DNA of 64,000 nucleotides from Rhodosporidiobolus odoratus. Its lineage: Eukaryota; Basidiomycota; Microbotryomycetes; Sporidiobolales; Sporidiobolaceae. Within the stretch, counting starts at the first letter, position 1. The number at the start of each line of letters is the position of its first letter. Position numbers and translations under genes: made by a program. Location: NCBI GenBank assembly GCA_034387635.1, contig JAOANU010000008.1, forward strand, positions 744,001 through 808,000, given 5' to 3'. Positions 12,004-22,824 of this stretch are shown piece after piece. A model generated the notes under the pieces. The model searched no databases and had not been told where the DNA came from. It saw only the letters and a program-made list of their open reading frames with translations.

Positions 12004-13088
12004 CTATAATTCTGTCTTCCCTCCCGCAGCCTTAATACCTGCTTCCACTGGCGGCTTAGCCAAATCTTCCCCATCTCCTCCACCGTGATGCTTCGTAGCA
12101 GCGAGTGCTCGTCGGATGGGAGAATTAGCGTCCGGATAGAGGGAAGCTTCGATTCGGTCAAAGGTCGAATCGACGACGTGCTCGACGGGTTCATCGAACA
12201 AGCTGTATGAAGGGATGGGTCAGCTCGTAGAGCAACGCGGAGAAGGGACGGACGGACAAGGGCAGAGCCGGAATGAAACCGAGACCTGCGAGAAGAAACG
12301 AGGTTAGCGTGAGGAAGAGACAGGAAGAAACGCAAATGGAGACGCACCCAGAGCTGAAGGAAGCCATTGTCGCACTCGTACGTTCTGGATACCGCGCTTC
12401 TTGATCGCTAATGCAGAGTACTTGACGATGGAGTGAATAGTAAGGCTGCAAGGAGACGGTCAGGTCAGGCTGTGCAGGAGTGATGAAAGTGAATGTCATC
12501 GTACGAAGGAAGAAGCATCGATGCTGTTGCTTGGAAGATTGCTCGTTTGGCGACCCTGTCAGATGCAGAGACACAGTCAGCGGAGTCGAGATGCGATCAA
12601 AGCGAGAGGAGAAAAATAAAGGCGACTCACGTCAACCCGACAACCTGCTGCTGCTGTTCCGGGCAATACTCCTTCGCCTTCATATTCGCCTTGTACTGCA
12701 TCCATACAAGCTCGTCAGCCTGTCCTCACCCAACAAGAAGAGCCGGGGATCGTACCCCTTCATATCCTACATCTCCCGCGACATAAGCCCACGAGATACC
12801 ATAAGCAGCCTTGACCGCCGTAGGGGCTACGACTGGTCTGAAACTCTCGCCAACGTCGGAGGAATAGGCAAGGTATCGGCTGGAAGTGATGAGAACCGGT
12901 CGGAGGCGTTGAAGGTATCCTGCAGGAAGAACGGAGTCAGCAAGAGCGGGCAACGGGGAAAGGCGGTATGGCGTACCGAGGTAGCGAGCCTTCGTGTCTA
13001 GCGAGTCTGCCTTTCCCTCAACAATGCGTTCCTCCGTCTTCTCGAGTTGCTTTTCGAGTTGTTGCTCAATCTCCTTGGCTTTGTCCAT
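12004..13088 (-). CDS. Mitochondrial fission process protein 1 (MTP18-like)
   Basis: Inner-mitochondrial-membrane protein of the MTFP1/MTP18 family, linked in animals to mitochondrial fission. Seven exons close to 238 aa: 13088-12977, 12919-12756, 12695-12631, 12555-12505, 12445-12348, 12285-12258, 12202-12004. Family hallmarks are RYLAYSSDVGESFRPVVAP, YGISWAYVAGDVGYEG, VAKRAIFQATASMLLPS, and the C-terminal PALPFLFDEPVEHVVDSTF. I chose ATG 13088 (MDKAKEIEQQLEKQLEKT). An in-frame upstream extension to 13280 is possible, but no homology supports it. Confidence 0.88.
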
Positions 13089-13460
13089 ACTGCGGGCAGT
13101 GTGCGAGGATGTATAGTGTCCGAGAAGAGGAGTAAGAGCGTCTGACAGCAGCAGGTAAGGGCTACGGGACGAGCAAGCGGATTGAACGGGCCAAGACGGA
13201 GATGACGAGGGAGGTTCGGCATCATGGCGAACGCTTGTGCAGCTACTGAGCCTAAGAAGAGCGCTGAGCTCCCGCTTCACACGTGAACAGCCACGAGCAG
13301 AAGGGGGTTGCGCTCAGTCCAGGAAATAAAATCGCATGAAGTACTTTTTCCTCTTCTTGTCCCGTCATGGGTCCCGATAGAAACATACTGCCAGTCTATT
13401 CCCATGCCTGTGTCCGAACCACCTCTAGACCCGTCTATGGCATGCGTCCGAAGCCTACGC
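13089..13460. other. Intergenic, promoter of MTP18-like gene
   Basis: About 370 bp between two minus-strand genes. It holds the 3' end of the hydrolase transcript and the presumed promoter of the MTP18-like gene. I see no further gene or distinct motif. Confidence 0.4.
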
Positions 13461-14997
13461 CTATAGCTTCGCCGCCGCCAGACCCTCATACACCAACGGT
13501 TCAACCTTTTCCCACAAGTCGAAGAGTCGAGGTGAGGAGTGCGGGATGATGTTGGTCCAGATGAGGAAGGCGAGATCCTACAGACCGAGGGTATATCAGC
13601 ACAAGGAGGATGCAATTTGACAAGAGAAGGAGAGGAGAAGAGAGAGGAGGAAGGAGACGAGCAGGGAAAGGAAAAGGACAAAGCACCTTCTCGCGGTCGA
13701 TGTGCCAGTACGTATTGGCTGGTACAGGGCACGGTAAGCAATCGATACGTAGACTACATGAGACGAGAGACGCACCGTATCCCGACCACGTCAAAGCCCC
13801 CTTCCCCCTTCCACTCGGCAACCCCTCCCCACTCAAATTCCCCCCATACCCATGCCCCATACTAGGCGCCGCCACCCTCCCACGATGAGTCCACGGGTCA
13901 TTCCCCGTGTTTGTAAACTCTCTCAAATCTTCCAATTGCTGCTCACTCGAAAGATGATTCTTGAACATCTCGTCGACGGTTTCAGGCTGCAAGAGTCGCA
14001 CACCCTCGTTTCCTTCGTTGTTGTGGGCTTGACCACCTCGAAGGATGCAGCGGAGAATCTTGAGGTAGGAACGAGGGGAGCCCGAGAGTCCGGTTCCGCC
14101 CCAGTATTGGGTTTGGGAGAAGAGGCGGCCTTGGTCGAAGGTGTATGGACCGCCCGGGGTTTTGGGCTCGTAGGCCATGCTGATGCGCTTGGGGTCGGGC
14201 TTGAAGGTCATATCGTGGATGTCCAAGGGTCTTAGCGTAGGCAAAAGCCAGTCAGTACCGGCGGACGTTTACGGATAGCAAGGGAGAAAAAGCTCACTCG
14301 AAGATGTTCTTCTTGAAGTAGGTATCGAGGTCAAGACCGCTTGCTTTCTCAATTACCAGGGCCAGCCAGTCCTGCGACGTGCCATAGTGCCAGCGTTCGC
14401 CAGGCGGGAACGCGAAGGGCATGCTTGTGATACTCTCGCGCTTCGAGTCGGTAGCGTACGGCAGCGTCAAGCCTAGCTTTTTGGTGAGCTTGCCGAATGG
14501 CTCGTGGTACTCGTAGATGAATCCACTGCGAGTAGTGAGGTCAGTTCAGCTCATGTGTACGGTGAAAAAGCAACAAGAGCGCACGCGGTATGGAGGATGA
14601 GCATCTCAACCGTCACGACCGTCTTATTCTCCATGAGCACCGGTTCGCCGTCCTCCCCGAACCCGGTGAACAACTTGAGAACCTTCAGCTCTGGTACCCA
14701 CTGACTCGCATCACTCTGCAGCCCCACCTTCCCTTGCTCGACCAGCTGAAGTGCCGCAATCGCCGTCGGGAGTTTGGTGCAAGACCAGAGGGTAAAGCTG
14801 CTGTCCTCAGTGAGCTTGACTGCACTGGGCAGGTCGGCAGCATTGTCGGGAACTTGCTCGTACCCTCCCGCGCCGGAGTAGAGGACAGGCGCGGCGGAAG
14901 TCGCGGCGAGTACAGCGGCGCGCGGGAGGTTGTGGTAGGGGTCAAGGATTGCTTCGGCGATTGCCGCGTCGATGCGTGTGGCGGTAGGTATGGCCAT
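13461..14997 (-). CDS. Beta-lactamase-fold serine hydrolase
   Basis: Class C beta-lactamase / penicillin-binding-protein-like family; in fungi these are usually esterases, transesterases or uncharacterised hydrolases, not antibiotic resistance enzymes. Five exons close to 414 aa: 14997-14585, 14525-14298, 14230-13776, 13718-13687, 13577-13461. The catalytic SxxK motif is SCTK at residues 72-75, in FTLWSCTKLPTAIAALQLVE. LILHTAGFIYEY matches the family's substrate-pocket segment. GERWHYGTSQDWLALVIEK, YFKKNIFEPLDIHDM and GLSGSPRSYLKILR are typical. The C-terminal DLAFLIWTNIIPHSS closes the fold. An upstream in-frame extension to 15075 cannot be excluded. No signal peptide is evident. Confidence 0.88.
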
Positions 14998-15254
14998 AGC
15001 GTGAGGTGAGAAGGAGGGAAGCGGATCAGCCGAAAGCAGCGGCGGAGAAGGGAATCTCGATGCGGGGCTGGCCAAATCGCGTCCAGCTATTACCTACACG
15101 CATAAGTATGGATTTACAAGTGTCGATAAAACCTAGCGTGGTGTTCGAGCGGAGCAATGGCCCCGCAAAGGCAATTCGAAACTTTGGCTTCGTCTCTTTC
15201 CTGCCCTCTCCTCACGCCGCTTCTGTTACAGCTACGGGCCCGATCAGAGCACCG

Positions 15255-16558
15255 ATGAATACGTGCCACGTACAAGGGACTGCTCGCATACCTCGCTCCT
15301 GCACTCCTCGCCTCGACATCCTCAACTCGACTACTATCACCGACACGCCTCGTCGCTCGAGCCACAATCAGCGCGCGTCTATCAAGTCAATCAGCTTCGT
15401 CGAGAGACTGCGCTGACCCTATCGCACTTGGCTCAGGCCAGCTTTCCCCACCTTGCACCGCCTCTTCATCGCTACAAAAAGCAGCGACACGGCTCCTACC
15501 CCTACCGTTCCCTGCATCGTCTGCTACAAGCCCGCCTCTCAGCGCTGCTCGCGCTGCTCTCCTGCCGGGTTCTGCTCCACAGAGCACCAGAAACAGGTCC
15601 GTCTTTTTTTGATGCTGCCTTCTTCCTTGCGCGCTTGCAGAGCTCACTTCCCGTCAACAGGTCTGGCTGATGCACCAGACTCAGTGCGACCCAAAGCTCG
15701 ACTACTTCCGCTCGTCGCCATCGACGGAGAAGAAGGCGGCGGGCTTGCTCGCGATTCACAAGCACAAGTAAGGACATGGGTCGTTCCCTCACACACCGAG
15801 GACGTTCACGCTGGAAGGCGCGCAGAAAGAGTTTGGAGTCAAGAATCTGTCGGCCGTTACCGTAAGCTGAGCAGTGTCTCCTTTTCACCCAAAGCAGGTT
15901 CCGTCGAGCAGCACGACCATTTTTCGGTCTCTTCTGCTCTGTTGCTTGTGATTCCTGCGGTATGGCCTCTTGCGCTTACGTGCCGTGCTTCATCACGAAC
16001 CGTAGTAGACATCTTGTGAGTCCAGGGCTGACTCCCACCTCCAAGTTCGCAGTCTCATGTCAACATGCTCTCCCGCCCCTGTCAACCTGGAACAAACCAA
16101 ACTCGTCCTTTTCTTCCGATTCTTCCTCCGTTCCTATCGCTACTCGCCCGGTGACAGCTTCTCATCTCGCCTGTGGGAAGGCATCGTCCAACGCACTCGT
16201 CGCCCAAGCCATCTTCCCCCTCATCGTCCCTACTCCTACCGGCGCGCCCGGTTTCCGCGTCCCTCCCGGCAAAAATCCTCTCAAAGTCGCTCGAAACTTT
16301 GCAGATCAGATGCTTCTTTACGCTTATGCCTGCAGGGAATTGACAGATGGGCAGAAGAAGGGAAAAATGTTGCATGAGACGATGCATTGGATGACGACTA
16401 TGCAGTTCATGCTAAAGGGGATGCAGGAGGCTTGGTTGACGTTGCCGGGGAGGCATAAGCTCGTGATGGAGGCGAGTGTGATTGGGTGGCAACGCGGTGT
16501 GTACGGGCTGCCGGACGCGAATGCCTATACTCCGGAGGAGGTTTACCTCGTGGGCTAG
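15255..16558 (+). CDS. MYND zinc-finger protein, middle exons unresolved
   Basis: The clear part is a MYND zinc finger: CIVCYKPASQRCSRCSPAGF then CSTEHQKQ (exon ending 15596), spliced across 15597-15660 to VWLMHQTQCDP. The Cys/His spacing C-x2-C, C-x2-C, C, H, H, C is complete. No ATG lies directly upstream in frame. I propose a tiny first exon at 15255-15262 and intron 15263-15436, which fits the phase, but this is tentative. A second certain coding block at about 16180-16558 contains FRVPPGKNPLKVARNFADQ and MLHETMHWMTTMQFMLKGM and ends at 16558. Between 15768 and about 16180 the frame is ambiguous. An in-frame TAA at 15769-15771 sits in a good GTAAGG donor, but no clean acceptor could be fixed. 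MYND domains mediate protein-protein contacts; the target is unknown. Confidence 0.55.
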
Positions 16559-16893
16559 AGGAGGCGCCTGGAACGCAGAGAACGAGGGTCGGAGGCGTAC
16601 ATAGCTTTCGCGGACAGTATCGCAACCTGTTCGCAACGCAACTCGACCCATTTTGCGCAAATTCTTCGGAACGCTGGGTCTTGCCGTTGTGCAAGAGCCT
16701 GGGTCACCTGCCCTGGGTCAAGCCACAGCTTCGACTGCGCCTGCTGTGTGCCATTGCTACGAAGGTTCAACCGAGAAACAGCAATTCCAGCTCGGCAAGG
16801 CTTTCGACCTTCTCAAGATTTCATCTAAAACACCCTAATGTGCGATGCTACTCAAGGAGGGTAATCTTCTGTACTCGCTGCATGTCCGACTGT
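16559..16893. other. Convergent 3' intergenic region
   Basis: The 3' flanks of the MYND gene (plus) and MOG1 copy A (minus). Similarity to the second MOG1 locus stops at the MOG1 stop codon, so this flank is unique within the window. No gene is seen. Confidence 0.4.
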
Positions 16894-17708
16894 TCAGGAC
16901 TGCCCACCGGCAAACAGCCCAAAGTCCTTGACCTCGAACGATCTGACGGCCTCCTCGAACACCCTCTTCGCTTCCTCATCACTCCGTTCCTCTCCCGTCT
17001 CTCCCATCCTAACCGGGCAATTAACGCACAGCGTGACATCCGCATCCCGAGCGGGTACTCGCCACAGAGCTTGCTGAATGAAGACGGTATCTGCTTCGGA
17101 GTCGGGGCGGTTGAATTTCGAGACGAGGTGGGTGCCGGTCAGGAGGGTCGGGCCGAGGAGGATGGGTTGGGCGGGTCCGGTTGGTTGAGGTGTCTCTGAG
17201 GCTGGGAGAGTGACGGACGAGACGGTGGAAGAGAGAGCGGAACTGTCGTGCGCGAGGGAGGAGAAATGGAAACTGTGGAGGTCAATGGGTCAGACAGGTG
17301 CAAGTTGCTTAAACCAAGCTCAAGTCGTCCGCGGAGAGAAGGTAAAAAAAGGTGGGAAGTCGGTCCAAGGAGGACAATGCTCAACTGGGCAGCGAAGGAA
17401 AGAATAAGAAAGAAAAGACCGGCTACATATAACTCACCGTGCCGCCGTTTCCAAGCTATCTGCTGCCCCTTCCTCCTTGACTAGCTCAAGCACTTCGATG
17501 ATCAGGCTCACGTCCGAGTCTGGGGACAGGAAGACTTCCTGCGTGTCGGGGATTTGGCGGAGGTCGCTGAAGAAGAGGAGAAAAAAGTCAGGTGTGAGTG
17601 ATGTGACACAGCTTGGGGAGACTGGGAGGCGCACCTGGCGTCCACATAGTCTGTAGGGAGGCTAGAGACGATTGCGCCGCCATACAAGTCACGCAAAGTA
17701 GAAGACAT
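16894..17708 (-). CDS. MOG1: Ran-binding nuclear import factor Mog1 (copy A)
   Basis: Mog1/RanGRF family: binds Ran-GTP and promotes nucleotide release during nuclear protein import. Three exons close to 193 aa: 17708-17635, 17566-17438, 17272-16894. Signature residues are LYGGAIVSSLPTDYVDASD, LRQIPDTQEVFLSPDSDVS (the conserved acidic Ran-contact region) and SLIIEVLELV. The C-terminal half has LLGPTLLTGTHLVSKFNR and VTLCVNCPVRMGE. A second, nearly identical, inverted copy lies at 51389-52208. The gene diverges from the F-box gene across a shared 469-bp promoter. Confidence 0.93.
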
Positions 17709-18177
17709 GGGAGGGTCGGGTCGTCAGACTAAGAAGACCAGGAGGCTTAGGGTCAATGCGGGTACAGCTGAGGGGTTGATGAGAGTGTGTTCTAAGGTTA
17801 TGGTCGAGCGTTTGCAAGCTATTCGATTGATCGAGGGGAGTAAACAGGAGAATAAGATGAAGATGCAGAGTTGCCTGTTGTCCCATCGCTTACAGTGCAG
17901 TATAGGCCTGACAGATACTACCAAACGTAACAAAGACGTATCTGCACTGCCTGGATCAACCACTGTACCGTCCAACGCCTTCACTCGGCTTGACTTCGTC
18001 CTCATCAACCAGCTTCAAGCAGCTCTCAGCAGCCACACGGGAACAAGGTAAGCCCCGTTGAGCGACTTGTTGACTATGCTTGCTAACACCACTGTCTGCC
18101 TCGCCAAGGCAGCGCCCCCTCGCCTTGCCAGACTCGCCCTCTTCACCTCGACCTCTTCCTCAGTTTCTTCTGCCAGC
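17709..18177. promoter_or_regulatory. Bidirectional promoter, MOG1-A / F-box-A
   Basis: 469 bp between divergent start codons. It is almost base-for-base conserved in the second copy (50922-51388, 467 bp) over roughly the first 330 bp next to MOG1. A 114-codon open frame beginning at an ATG that overlaps the antisense MOG1 ATG in a CATG palindrome is kept in both copies. I treat it as incidental. Confidence 0.55.
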
Positions 18178-19788
18178 ATGTCGACCCCTCCTCTACCCGC
18201 CGAACTAATCACCAAGATCTTCAGTCACCTCTGGCTCGACCTCTCTGCCAATCCCACTACCGGCTACCTCGTCACCCCTCGCAACGCTCCCTTCATCCTT
18301 GCTCCTCTTCTTCTCGTCTCGCGCAGCTTCTACCGCCTTGCCTTGCCCTTCTGGTTTGGCCACATCGAAAGCCTTCCCGCGCACAAGCGCAATAGATGTG
18401 TGCAACTCCTCGACAAGCATGAACTGAAGCAAGTCCCCCGTTCGCTTTACTTCGACGCGGAGCAGGTGCAGGATATCATGGCGGATAACGAGGAGAGACT
18501 ACAAGATCCGTCACCTTACGTCTGTCCCCGCCCCGTTCCTGAGGTCGAGGACTTGCTGGAGGATGCTATGTCCAGGGAGTTGCAGAAGTGGCGCTCTCTC
18601 TTCGCACATTGCGAGCGGTCCCGACGCACTACGAGATCTTCTGGAGGACACTGCCGCGACTTCCTGCCCTACAATAACGACTCCGAGGAGGCCAATTACG
18701 ATCAACCCGCGGGATTCACCCTCATCGCCATGTGTCGCGAGGTCTTCCTCGAGCTGCCGCATCTGCGCTCACTTCGTGTACACGCTCCCGCCGGCTGCGA
18801 CTTGTCCGGTGTTCTCCACTTAGTCAGCCGTGGCGACTTCTTCGAGCAGCTGCACATCTGTCTTCGAGGACCTCACCCCACATCCCGCTTCTCCGAGCTG
18901 TCTGCCCGACTCAACTATGTTCGCCAGAAGATCCTCCGTTTCGAAGTCATTGACATCCTGTCCAGTACGCCTCAGTTCGATCCCATCGTCACACTCGTTC
19001 TCGCACCCCTGGCAGAACATCTCGAGCATCTCATTTTGGAGGGCAAAGAGAAGCACCCTCTTGGCCCTCTTCCGTTCTGCCCCTTGTTCTCCCAGGTGTC
19101 CTTCCCTTCTCTCAAGACTATTCGCCTCCCCGCATTTCTCCTCGCCCTCGATGCCGATGCCAGACTCTTCTTGCACGCAAGCTCTCTCGAAGAAGCTCAC
19201 TTCACCATTCCGCCTGGAGGCAGACTCCCCCTCCTCCCTTCGACCCTCAAGCATCTGAGTATCCTCCTAGTCTATCTCGACGATCTCAACGGGTTGCAGC
19301 GCTCCCTCCGTGCCAGCCTCACTGGTCCCTCTCCGTCCTTCCTCAACCTTCACACCGTTACGATCGAGTCACTGAGAGCCGCCCCAGACTTTCAAGAGAG
19401 GCACCATGACCTGCTCAGAGAGCTTGCCGCCTTGGCAGAAGAGGTGGGAATCACGCTCCTCGGGAGTTGGTGGTCGCTTCTTTCTGACGATCTTACGGAA
19501 AATGAAGCGTACCAGCCCGAAGCCGAGGTGGAAGAGGACGGAAAGCAAGGTTTTTCGGGTGACGAAGATACTAGTGAGGGACAAGACGAACCGCTTGACT
19601 GGGACGCGGAGGAAGATTCGCAGTTCCGCTTGTTATGGAGCGAGGACAAGAGAAGGGGGCCAACGATTTCGGTGCGTTCCAACCGCCCTTTGTCCCCTCC
19701 TCATAACTCTGCTCCGCAACGTGGCGCTGACAAGTCCTTCTTCTTCTTCTTCCTCCTCCGCCTCCTCTCCTCCTTCTCACCCCCTTGA
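18178..19788 (+). CDS. F-box-like protein (copy A)
   Basis: Probable substrate adaptor of an SCF ubiquitin ligase. ATG 18178 gives STPPLPAELITKIFSHLWLDL, an F-box-like N-terminus typical of large basidiomycete F-box families. A long region of leucine-rich, beta/alpha-like segments follows without clear named repeats (LPHLRSLRVHAP, LAEHLEHLILEG, LPSTLKHLSILL). The tail is acidic. The open frame runs to 19788. The true C-terminus may differ: a good acceptor at 19827 precedes a coding-like block (LEPLRPHFVSSSAFETAKTV) ending at 19936, but no donor fixes the phase. The N-terminus is duplicated in the inverted copy at 50451-50921. Confidence 0.7.
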   Translation: MSTPPLPAELITKIFSHLWLDLSANPTTGYLVTPRNAPFILAPLLLVSRSFYRLALPFWFGHIESLPAHKRNRCVQLLDKHELKQVPRSLYFDAEQVQDIMADNEERLQDPSPYVCPRPVPEVEDLLEDAMSRELQKWRSLFAHCERSRRTTRSSGGHCRDFLPYNNDSEEANYDQPAGFTLIAMCREVFLELPHLRSLRVHAPAGCDLSGVLHLVSRGDFFEQLHICLRGPHPTSRFSELSARLNYVRQKILRFEVIDILSSTPQFDPIVTLVLAPLAEHLEHLILEGKEKHPLGPLPFCPLFSQVSFPSLKTIRLPAFLLALDADARLFLHASSLEEAHFTIPPGGRLPLLPSTLKHLSILLVYLDDLNGLQRSLRASLTGPSPSFLNLHTVTIESLRAAPDFQERHHDLLRELAALAEEVGITLLGSWWSLLSDDLTENEAYQPEAEVEEDGKQGFSGDEDTSEGQDEPLDWDAEEDSQFRLLWSEDKRRGPTISVRSNRPLSPPHNSAPQRGADKSFFFFFLLRLLSSFSPP

Positions 19789-20567
19789 TACCTGTTCCGT
19801 CCCCCCGGCCCTTCCCCCCTTTTTCAGCCCAAGCCCTCGAACCCCTCCGCCCTCACTTCGTCTCCTCCTCCGCCTTTGAGACCGCCAAAACCGTCCTGAG
19901 CGAAGTCGCCGAGCCGTACCTCAAACACGATGCATGAAGAGAGCAAAACTGAGCAAAGGGAGTGACACGGATCCGGGGCGAGGCCACGCTCAGAAAATAG
20001 GCTTGAAGCGGCGCGAAGCGTGAAGCCTGAACAGAAAAAAAACATGAGCAGGGCGCTTCGCAACGCTTCGGTGGAAGACCGATATCCTTTTTCTGCCTCC
20101 GATCCCTCACACCCGCCCGCGCGCGCGCCCCATTGCAGCGCTGTAGCGCTGTAGAGAACCGTATCCGGCCGGCAGTGGCTGAAAGTGAAAGGCTCCCGGC
20201 CCTCTCCCTCAAGGTTAAGGTTACAAAGCTGTCGCCTAGGGTTTAGAGACGACGGCGGCTCTCTCTCGTCCTCGCATGTCTTGCTTGCAGACTGTGCACT
20301 TGATCGAGAAACGACTTGAAACGCGATGCGCGACCAAGACGTTTGGACTCTTTTTTTTTTTTTTTTTTTTTTTTCCTGGCGCCTTTTTTGACTGGTCCGA
20401 TGGAACCAGCAGCCCTACGAAAGAGAGAGAGAGAGAGGAGGAAAGAAGGAAAAGTAAGAAAAGACGACATGACCTAGAACATGACGAGAGACAGAGAAAA
20501 GGAGAATAAACTATGCAGAGTACCATACTAAAACGGGGGTGAAAGGAGTGGGACAAAGTAAGAGCGC
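19789..20567. other. Convergent 3' intergenic region
   Basis: Lies between the F-box gene (plus) and ARG1 (minus). It contains a possible last F-box exon (19828-19936), a GC-dinucleotide stretch near 20115, and a run of 24 T at 20351-20374 followed by a GA-rich tract. No other gene is seen. Confidence 0.5.
20351..20374. repeat. Homopolymer T24
   Basis: Uninterrupted run of 24 T, equal to A24 on the ARG1 sense strand, about 200 bp past the ARG1 stop. Such a run is conspicuous in this GC-rich sequence. Confidence 0.95.
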
Positions 20568-22568
20568 TCACTCGAGCTGAGTCTTGGGCGCGTAAACCGA
20601 GTCGGGCTTGACCGTCTTGCCAGCCTTGAGGCGGGCTTCACCCCACTTGCGAAGACGGATGGATTCGATGGCGATGAAACCGCTGCACGTCGAGGCGAGT
20701 CGGGTCAGTCATGGTCCCAAGATCATACCGGCAGCCAGAGTCAGGAAAGGAAAGCGAGCCGAAGAGAGAGGGAGAGGGGAAAGAAGGGAAAAGCAAGGAA
20801 GGAAGGAAACAAAAAGAGAGAGAGGGAGAGAGAGCAGAAATAAACGCACGTAGTAGCGCTCGGATCAAAGTTGGTAACCGAATCCATGGAAACCTGTTCG
20901 GCATCGTACAATTCCTCGGACTCGGAATAACGACCTTCGACGATGACGTTTCCGAGGATGAGCGACAGGCGAACGCGACCGTTGACGGTTTCTTGCGATT
21001 TCTCGAGGCACGATTGGACGAATTCGCGTTCGGGTGAGAACCAGTAACCTGTCGCGTTCGTATAGTTTTGGAGAGATTGTCGTCATCGTAGAGAAGATGG
21101 GATGGGTTGATCGGGCGAAGTGAGCGAAGAGGATGCAAGACGATGAAGGGAGGGGAGGTGGGCAAGGTGAAGAGCGAACGAGAGGAAAGAGGAAAGATCA
21201 GCAAGGAGTACAGAGTATGACGAGTCGAAAGAGAGAAAGTGAGAAAGTGAAACCACTCACCGTTGTAAAGAATCTTTGACAACTCAGTCGTAACAAACTG
21301 ATCCCTCAACGCCCTAACATTCCTGTCCACGACCAAACCCTCCAAATCCATATGAGCCTTCCTCAAGATCGTGGCTCCAGGAGATTCATAGCATCCCCTC
21401 GACTTGACTCCAATAAACCTGTTCTCAACGATATCAATCCTTCCAATCCCATGCTTCCTAGCCAACTTGTTGAGAGCGAGGAAAATCTCGACCGGGTCGG
21501 TGATCTCGGTTCCTTCCTTGCTGGGAACGGGTCCGGTTCCTTCGGGGTGAATGAGGAGAGAGACGGGAATGCCCTTCTTGAAGGTGAGGGAGATACGCTC
21601 GGGAGTGGTCGGGCACTTGTCGAGTCCGTTGATGAGCTTCCACATGTCGGCGGGAGGGGTCGTGTCGGGGTCTTCGAGGATACCGGCTTCGTACGAGATG
21701 TGGAAGAGGTTCTCGTCTGAACGTCAGGTAGAGCAAGCGATTGAGGCGGATTTCGAAGGGAAGGGGAATCAGATTCATCAGGCGGCGGCGGGAGTCAGTC
21801 ATGCACGAGAGCAGAAGAAGAGTATGAGCGGGTGAAGGCAACATACCGGTCGACCAAGGCTTAGCAGCAGTCTGGAAGACGGGAATTCCCTTCTCGGCAG
21901 CGTAATCCAGCAACGCCTGCCTCCCGGCAAACCTGTCAAAGAAGACGGAATCCCTCCACGGCGCAATAACCTTGACCTCGGGCTGAAGGGCGTAGAAGGC
22001 GAGTTCGAAGCGGACTTGGTCGTTACCCTTGCCGGTGCAGCCGTGCGAGACGAAACCGCACTCTTCTTCGACGACGACGTCCATCATGGCGCGGGCGATG
22101 ACGGGACGGGCGAGGGAGGTACCGAGGAGGTAGACGCCCTGCAAGATGGAATGTGTCGGTAAAGGAAACAAGGTGGGAAGGCAATGGGAGGAAGGGAAGA
22201 GTGACGAACCTCGTAAATGCAGTTGGCCTGAACAGCGGGGTAGATGAGGTGCTCGACGAACTCGGCGCGGAGGTCCTGCAAGATGGAGAATGCGAAGAAC
22301 GAGAAGGACGGGATAAAGTAAGGGAGCGGATCTACGGGCGAGAGCTCGACGAGCGGAGTCTGGGACTGACCTTGAGGAAGAACTTTTTGGCACCAATCTT
22401 GAGGGCCTTTTCCCGGGCGGCGTCAAAGTCCTCCTCCTGACCGACGTCGGCCATGAAGGCGATGACCTCGTAGCCCTGTTCGATGAGCCAGGCGAGGATG
22501 CACGAGGTGTCGAGACCACCCGAGTAGGCGAGGAGGACGCGACCGGCGGATCCGGGGGTGACTGCCAT
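20568..22568 (-). CDS. ARG1: Argininosuccinate synthase
   Basis: Urea/arginine pathway: citrulline + aspartate + ATP to argininosuccinate, cytosolic. Six exons close to 441 aa: 22568-22371, 22275-22210, 22138-21847, 21716-21261, 21048-20850, 20682-20568. The N-terminal ATP pyrophosphatase loop is [18 protein letters not shown]. Other signatures are [37 protein letters not shown], and the substrate-binding [18 protein letters not shown]. The C-terminal domain carries [12 protein letters not shown] and ends VYAPKTQLE. It is slightly longer than the yeast enzyme (about 420 aa). It shares a short (256-bp) divergent promoter with COQ6. Confidence 0.97.
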
Positions 22569-22824
22569 GGTTGAGTGTGTGGAGCGGTGGAAACGGAAGA
22601 TAAGGGCTGCAGGTACGAGGGACGGGAGAGGGAGGACCGGGGAGGGAAGGGAGAGGGTCAGCAGGGTGTGGGAGTGTGTGTGGGTCTGAGTGGGGTGACT
22701 TACTCTGAGGTGTGGTGGTTGAGAGACAGAGAGAAGGAAAAGAAGCGAGGATGAGTTGATTCCGAACTCTTGACTCGTCGACCACCTCGAACTACAGTAG
22801 AATAGCTGTACTAGCTCCAGCGGT
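22569..22824. promoter_or_regulatory. Divergent promoter ARG1 / COQ6
   Basis: 256 bp between the two start codons, so both promoters must overlap here. No specific regulator site is claimed. Confidence 0.5.

Larger units (their letters stand above)
16894..18300. repeat. Inverted duplication, copy A (MOG1 / F-box pair)
   Basis: This segment recurs in inverted orientation at about 50800-52208, some 33 kb away. Similarity starts exactly at the MOG1 stop codon (16894). It runs through the MOG1 exons and the bidirectional promoter, and fades about 100-150 bp into the F-box coding region, after the ...TPRNAPF codons. The centre of MOG1 intron 2 is diverged between copies although its two ends match. 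Boundaries are by eye. Confidence 0.85.
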
